Positions 23,922 to 27,456 of a stretch of 27,456 nt of DNA are shown here, piece by piece. This stretch comes from UBA3537 sp965658025. GTDB taxonomy: Bacteria; Bacteroidota; Bacteroidia; Flavobacteriales; Flavobacteriaceae. The position numbers and the translations under genes are program-made. The DNA lies in the NCBI GenBank assembly GCA_965658025.1, contig CBFHQL010000020.1, positions 1-27,456 on the forward strand. The letters run 5' to 3'. Below the pieces are notes generated by a model. The model was not told the origin of the DNA. It ran no database searches and saw only the letters and a list, made by a program, of their open reading frames with translations. How positions within the stretch are numbered: position 1 is the first letter of the stretch; the number at the start of each line of letters is the position of its first letter.

Positions 23922-25538
23922 ATGCTTTCAGTTTCAAACTTATCGGTACAATTTGGAAAACGCGTTCTTTTTGATGAAGTAAACATTACTTTTAATGGAG
24001 GTAATTGCTACGGCATCATTGGGGCCAATGGTGCAGGAAAATCCACCTTTCTAAAAATTATTTCTGGCCAACAGGAATCCACTTCAGGACATGTCCATCT
24101 CGAACCCGGAAAGCGTATGTCTGTTTTGGAGCAAAACCATAATTTGTACGACAGCAATACCGTCCTTGAAACTGTACTTATGGGCAACAAACCTTTGTAT
24201 GCCATCAAAACCGAAATAGATGCCCTCTATAACGACTATAACGACGCTAATGCCGATCGAATAGGCGAGTTGCAAGTACAATACGAAGAAATGGACGGTT
24301 GGAATGCCGATAGTGATGCCGCCGCCATGCTTTCAAATTTAGGAATCAAAGAAGATTTGCACTACACATCTATGGCCGATTTGGACGGAAAACAAAAGGT
24401 TCGTGTACTTTTGGCACAAGCCCTTTTTGGTGCCCCAGATGTGCTTATTATGGATGAGCCCACCAACGATTTGGATTATGAAACCATTGCTTGGCTCGAA
24501 ACCTTTTTGGCCAATTACGACAATTGTGTGATTGTGGTTTCGCACGACCGTCACTTTTTGGATGCGGTTTGTACCCATATTTCAGATATTGATTTTAATA
24601 AAATCAGTCATTTTTCAGGGAATTATACGTTTTGGTACGAATCTTCTCAATTGGCGGCCAAACAACGTGCGCAGCAGAATAAGAAAGCAGAAGAAAAGAA
24701 AAAAGAATTGGAAGAATTTATCCGTCGTTTCTCTGCCAACGTCGCTAAGTCCAAACAAGCGACCAGCCGTAAAAAAATGATCGATAAACTCAATGTTGCG
24801 GATATACGCCCATCGAGTCGTCGCTATCCAGCCATCATTTTTGAGCGTGAACGTGAAGCAGGTGATCAGATTTTAAATGTTGAAAAACTCTTTGCAGATT
24901 TGGATGGTGAAGTACTCTTTCAAAACATTGATTTAAATTTAAACAAAGGCGATAAAGTGGTTGTCTTTTCAAAAGATTCCAGAGCGACAACAGCTTTTTA
25001 TGAAATCATCAATGGAAAACAAGAGGCCAAAACGGGGAAATATGCTTGGGGCGTTACCACTTCTCAGTCGTATTTACCTTTGGATAATAGTGCTTTTTTC
25101 TCTGAAAAACTAACCTTAGTCGATTGGTTACGCCAATGGGCTACCACTGAAGAAGAACGCGAAGAAGTCTACATTCGTGGCTTTTTAGGTAAAATGATTT
25201 TCAGTGGCGAAGAAGCCCTAAAAACTGCAGATGTTTTGTCTGGTGGAGAAAAAGTACGTTGTATGCTTTCGCGCATGATGATGATTCGCGCCAACGTACT
25301 CATGTTGGATGAACCTACTAACCATTTGGATTTGGAAAGTATTACCGCATTTAATAATTCATTGAAAAATTTTAAAGGAACAGTCTTATTCACAACCCAC
25401 GATCATGAATTTGCCCAAACGGTTGCCAATAGGGTGGTAGAGCTAACCCCTAACGGAATTATTGACCGCTATACCACTTTTGATGAGTATATGCAAGATG
25501 ATAAAATAAGGGTACTTCGTGAAAAGATGTACGGTTAG
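23922..25538 (+). CDS. ABC-F ATPase, YbiT-like, with degenerate second ATP site
   Basis: A soluble twin-ATPase protein of the ABC-F class, which act on ribosomes; no membrane segments. It has 538 residues from the ATG at 23922. Domain 1 has Walker A GANGAGKS (34-41), Walker B VLIMDEP (174-180) and a degenerate signature MADLDGKQ (151-158), much as in E. coli YbiT. The linker (about 240-300) is charged and helical (AKQRAQQNKKAEEKKK, SANVAKSKQATSRKK). Domain 2 has an intact signature LSGGE (439-443), Walker B VLMLDEP and His493, but its Walker A reads FSKDSRATT (349-357) with no GK[ST]. So one composite site lacks its P-loop lysine. It is closest to YbiT by motif spacing; no antibiotic-resistance role is implied. 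Confidence 0.93.
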   Translation: MLSVSNLSVQFGKRVLFDEVNITFNGGNCYGIIGANGAGKSTFLKIISGQQESTSGHVHLEPGKRMSVLEQNHNLYDSNTVLETVLMGNKPLYAIKTEIDALYNDYNDANADRIGELQVQYEEMDGWNADSDAAAMLSNLGIKEDLHYTSMADLDGKQKVRVLLAQALFGAPDVLIMDEPTNDLDYETIAWLETFLANYDNCVIVVSHDRHFLDAVCTHISDIDFNKISHFSGNYTFWYESSQLAAKQRAQQNKKAEEKKKELEEFIRRFSANVAKSKQATSRKKMIDKLNVADIRPSSRRYPAIIFEREREAGDQILNVEKLFADLDGEVLFQNIDLNLNKGDKVVVFSKDSRATTAFYEIINGKQEAKTGKYAWGVTTSQSYLPLDNSAFFSEKLTLVDWLRQWATTEEEREEVYIRGFLGKMIFSGEEALKTADVLSGGEKVRCMLSRMMMIRANVLMLDEPTNHLDLESITAFNNSLKNFKGTVLFTTHDHEFAQTVANRVVELTPNGIIDRYTTFDEYMQDDKIRVLREKMYG

Positions 25539-25714
25539 TTCATCTTATTCTTTTTTGTTTTTTTATTTATAAAGTTAAAGATTACTGCTAAAATAAGACA
25601 GGAAAGTATTGCTATTGCTGGAATATTTTCATAATCAAAAAATACCTTTAGAATTTGAAGAGTAACTCCTGCGAGAAGAAAACATACCATTAATATTGAT
25701 AAAAAACGTTTCAT
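25535..25714 (-). CDS. Small two-helix membrane protein, unknown
   Basis: A 59-residue protein from the ATG at 25714. Two hydrophobic stretches, LSILMVCFLLAGVTLQIL and IPAIAILSCLILAVIFNFI, are joined by a short acidic loop (FFDYEN), and the tail is strongly basic (NKKTKKNKMN), placing both ends in the cytoplasm. It overlaps the ABC-F stop by four bases on the opposite strand. A possible structured element (25720-25774) lies just before its start. No family is recognised; it is probably a real gene because its hydrophobic layout is regular. Confidence 0.55.
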   Translation of the reverse strand: MKRFLSILMVCFLLAGVTLQILKVFFDYENIPAIAILSCLILAVIFNFINKKTKKNKMN

Positions 25715-25719
25715 AAATA

Positions 25720-25774
25720 CCAATTTAATTTAACCCAAAAGCAGGGTATTAGTTTACGACTAAATTTAAATTGG
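25720..25774 (-). other. Possible structured RNA element between dnaN and small membrane gene
   Basis: A 9-base outer stem (CCAATTTAA at 25720-25728 with TTAAATTGG at 25766-25774) encloses two small hairpins: ACCC/GGGT (25733-25736, 25744-25747) and TTAGT/ACTAA (25749-25753, 25759-25763). This could fold as a three-way junction in the transcript reading from dnaN toward the small membrane gene, ending five bases before that gene's ATG. It might be a terminator, a cis-regulator or chance in A/T-rich DNA. Confidence 0.3.
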
Positions 25775-25798
25775 CTTATTTTATCAAATGTTATGCTC

Positions 25799-26917
25799 CT
25801 AGCTGTTCAGCATTACGGGCATGACTAGCATTGTAACGTGTTCGCCTTCATCAAGGCCATCAACAGGGGTAAGGATTCCAGCTCTGTTGGGTAAACTCAT
25901 TTCCAATTGCACGTCATCGGCATTGATGTTGCTGAGCATTTCTGAGAGAAAGCGCGAATTGAACCCAATTTGAATATCATCGCCTTGGTAGTCACAAGTC
26001 AAGCGTTCTTCGGCTTTGTTGCTGTAGTCGATATCTTCTGCAGAAATATTGAGTTCTGCCCCAGCGATCCGCAAACGAATTTGGTGTGTAGTCTTGTTTG
26101 AAAAAATAGACACACGACGTACAGAATTCAAAAACTGATTGCGGTTGATGGTGAGTTGATTCGGATTTTCTTTGGGGATTACGGCTTCATAGTTTGGATA
26201 TTTCCCATCGATTAAGCGGCAAACAAGCTCTGAATTACCAAAAGAGAATTTGGCATTGGAGTCGTTGTACTCAATAGTAACGTCTTCATCACTTGTGGCC
26301 AAAATTGTTTTGAGCAGATTTAAAGGTTTTTTAGGCATAATAAACTCTGCGGTTTCATTGGCCTGTACATCTGTTCTTGAGTATTTTACAAGTTTGTGTG
26401 CATCGGTAGCTACAAACGTCAATCCGTCTGTTGTAAATTGAAAAAACACTCCGCTCATCACTGGTCTTAAATCGTCATTACCAGCTGCAAAAATGGTTTT
26501 GTTGATGGCGGTTGCCAAAATTTCTGATGAAACTACAGTTTGGCTCGGATTATCCAAGGCCACAGTTTTAGGAAATTCATCGGCACTGGCGTAGGCGAGT
26601 GCATATTTTCCATGATTGGAGCTAATTTCGATGGTGTTGTTGGATTCTACTACAAAAGTTAGGGGCTGTTCTGGGAATGTTTTAAGCGTATCTAATAAGA
26701 GTTTGGCGGGGATAGCCACCTGCCCTTGGCTATCACTTTCTACTTCCAAAACAGAAGCCATTGTGGTTTCTAAATCACTGGCAGAAACGGTAAGTGATGT
26801 GTTGTTTAGTTCAAATAAAAAATTATCTAAAATTGGAAGTGTGTTGGAATTATTAATCACACCACCTAAGACTTGGAGTTGTTTTAGTAAATATGTGCTT
26901 GAAACAATGAATTTCAT
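25799..26917 (-). CDS. dnaN: DNA polymerase III sliding clamp (beta)
   Basis: Ring-shaped dimeric processivity factor for the replicative polymerase and hub for repair proteins. It has 372 residues, the usual size for three repeated domains. The N-terminus MKFIVSSTYLLKQLQVLGGV, then NTLPILDNFLFEL; the middle RPVMSGVFFQFTTDGLTFVATDAHKL; and the C-terminal MPNRAGILTP-type block with MLVMPVMLN at the end mark it clearly. The C-terminal groove that binds client peptides is present. It is not next to dnaA here. A -7 box lies at 26954-26961. Confidence 0.98.
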   Translation of the reverse strand: MKFIVSSTYLLKQLQVLGGVINNSNTLPILDNFLFELNNTSLTVSASDLETTMASVLEVESDSQGQVAIPAKLLLDTLKTFPEQPLTFVVESNNTIEISSNHGKYALAYASADEFPKTVALDNPSQTVVSSEILATAINKTIFAAGNDDLRPVMSGVFFQFTTDGLTFVATDAHKLVKYSRTDVQANETAEFIMPKKPLNLLKTILATSDEDVTIEYNDSNAKFSFGNSELVCRLIDGKYPNYEAVIPKENPNQLTINRNQFLNSVRRVSIFSNKTTHQIRLRIAGAELNISAEDIDYSNKAEERLTCDYQGDDIQIGFNSRFLSEMLSNINADDVQLEMSLPNRAGILTPVDGLDEGEHVTMLVMPVMLNS

Positions 26918-26953
26918 GTGTTTTTGTGTTTGTTTTGAAGTATTATCTACTTA

Positions 26954-26961
26954 CAAATATA
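26954..26961 (-). promoter_or_regulatory. -7 box of dnaN
   Basis: Minus strand TATATTTG matches TAnnTTTG, 36 bases before the dnaN ATG at 26917, giving a leader of about 30 bases. No clear -33 TTG is seen at the usual distance. Confidence 0.5.
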
Positions 26962-27024
26962 TTCTTTCATTGCGTATTTATGAAAGAAACTTATTAACAT
27001 TTGCTTTATGTTTTTAACCAATTC

Positions 27025-27456
27025 TTAGTCCCCAAAAAAGGTTACAGTAACGCTATCCATCATCTCTAGCCCCATAAGTGTAGAAGCTCCACCTACAGTA
27101 GCTTTGTTACTCTTGTACATTGCAATTTCCAAATATCCGGAAGAATTAAACACAACCAAACCACGTCCTTCGTCGTTGCGTTTATTGATGGGTATATTGA
27201 AATCCACTATATCAGAATAGCGTTGACGAATGGTTTTAAATTTATGATTTCGTGCAGAAATTTCGAATCGTCTTCCTTTTTGAAGTGCTTCAAAAAATGA
27301 TTTTTTTATGTTGGTGATTACATTGTCGTAGCGGTCTATAAAAATCACATTTCCAATCAGTTGATTGTTGTCAGTGCTCACAAAAGGAGTAATGTTTTTT
27401 ATGGGCTTTACGGCTTCAATCGCTTTTCCAATAACTTCAAGAGTTCCGCCTCGTGC
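27025..27456 (-). CDS. SAM hydroxide adenosyltransferase family, C-terminal part
   Basis: The minus-strand frame is open from the right edge to the stop at 27025, giving 143 residues; the N-terminal SAM-binding domain lies outside the window. The C-terminal barrel domain shows GNVIFIDRYDNVITNIKKS (the family G-x-[IV]-x-x-[IV]-D-x-[FY]-x-N-x-x-TN pattern) and VVFNSSGYLEIAMYKSNKA. This matches the DUF62 / duf-62 group related to fluorinase and chlorinase, whose common members hydrolyse SAM to adenosine and methionine. The catalytic residues cannot be checked here. An internal GTG at 27381 is not a start. Confidence 0.88.
   Translation of the reverse strand, partial: ARGGTLEVIGKAIEAVKPIKNITPFVSTDNNQLIGNVIFIDRYDNVITNIKKSFFEALQKGRRFEISARNHKFKTIRQRYSDIVDFNIPINKRNDEGRGLVVFNSSGYLEIAMYKSNKATVGGASTLMGLEMMDSVTVTFFGD

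Noticed and set aside
1..27456. Search for tRNA genes, CRISPR repeats, insertion sequences and phage genes
   Set aside because: No cloverleaf, spaced direct repeats, transposase motifs or integrase motifs were seen; the gaps between genes are short and hold mainly promoters.

Overview
The window looks like core chromosome of a marine-type Flavobacteriaceae bacterium (phylum Bacteroidota). The evidence is low-GC coding sequence, a fused lpxC-fabZ gene, a PorX-type response regulator of the type IX secretion system, and repeated promoters of the Bacteroidota form (-33 TTG, -7 TAnnTTTG) placed just before start codons. I see no tRNA, rRNA, CRISPR array, insertion sequence or prophage. The one interruption is a 98-base run of N inside parE.

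Layout. 1-1300: a LuxC-family acyl-CoA reductase (running off the left edge) head to head with a 2[4Fe-4S] ferredoxin. 1305-7186: ychF, then the topoisomerase IV pair parE-parC with abutting stop and start. 7183-9972: a small lipoprotein and an XRE regulator on the minus strand, then an M14 carboxypeptidase and an Lrp/AsnC regulator on the plus strand; the divergent XRE/M14 gap carries a set of TACAnnTGTA palindromes lying over both promoters. 9976-12293: aroB and proline dehydrogenase, divergent. 12294-15886 (minus): porX, tsaE, an Ald/PntA-family dehydrogenase and a small membrane-anchored protein, probably one transcription unit. 15985-22911 (plus): an HD phosphohydrolase, then lpxD, lpxC-fabZ, lpxA, efp, a second LpxD-like acyltransferase, and sucD. 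22936-23707 (minus): a DUF1272 zinc-finger-like protein and an unknown lipoprotein. 23922-25538: an ABC-F ATPase of YbiT type. 25535-27456 (minus): a two-helix membrane peptide, dnaN, and the end of a SAM hydroxide adenosyltransferase.

How genes fit together: lpxA, lpxC, lpxD and fabZ supply the first steps of lipid A synthesis and the 3-hydroxyacyl chains they use; parE and parC form one heterotetramer; PorX controls secretion across an envelope that the lpx genes help to build. The most interesting points are a sliding-clamp-like peptide (QITLF) at the very end of ParC, the palindrome set in the XRE/M14 control region, loss of both canonical catalytic residues in the 'alanine dehydrogenase', an ABC-F protein whose second Walker A is gone, and several promoters so close to the start codon that the mRNAs must be nearly leaderless. 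No wholly new multi-gene system is evident. All family assignments are by reading motifs; no searches were run.
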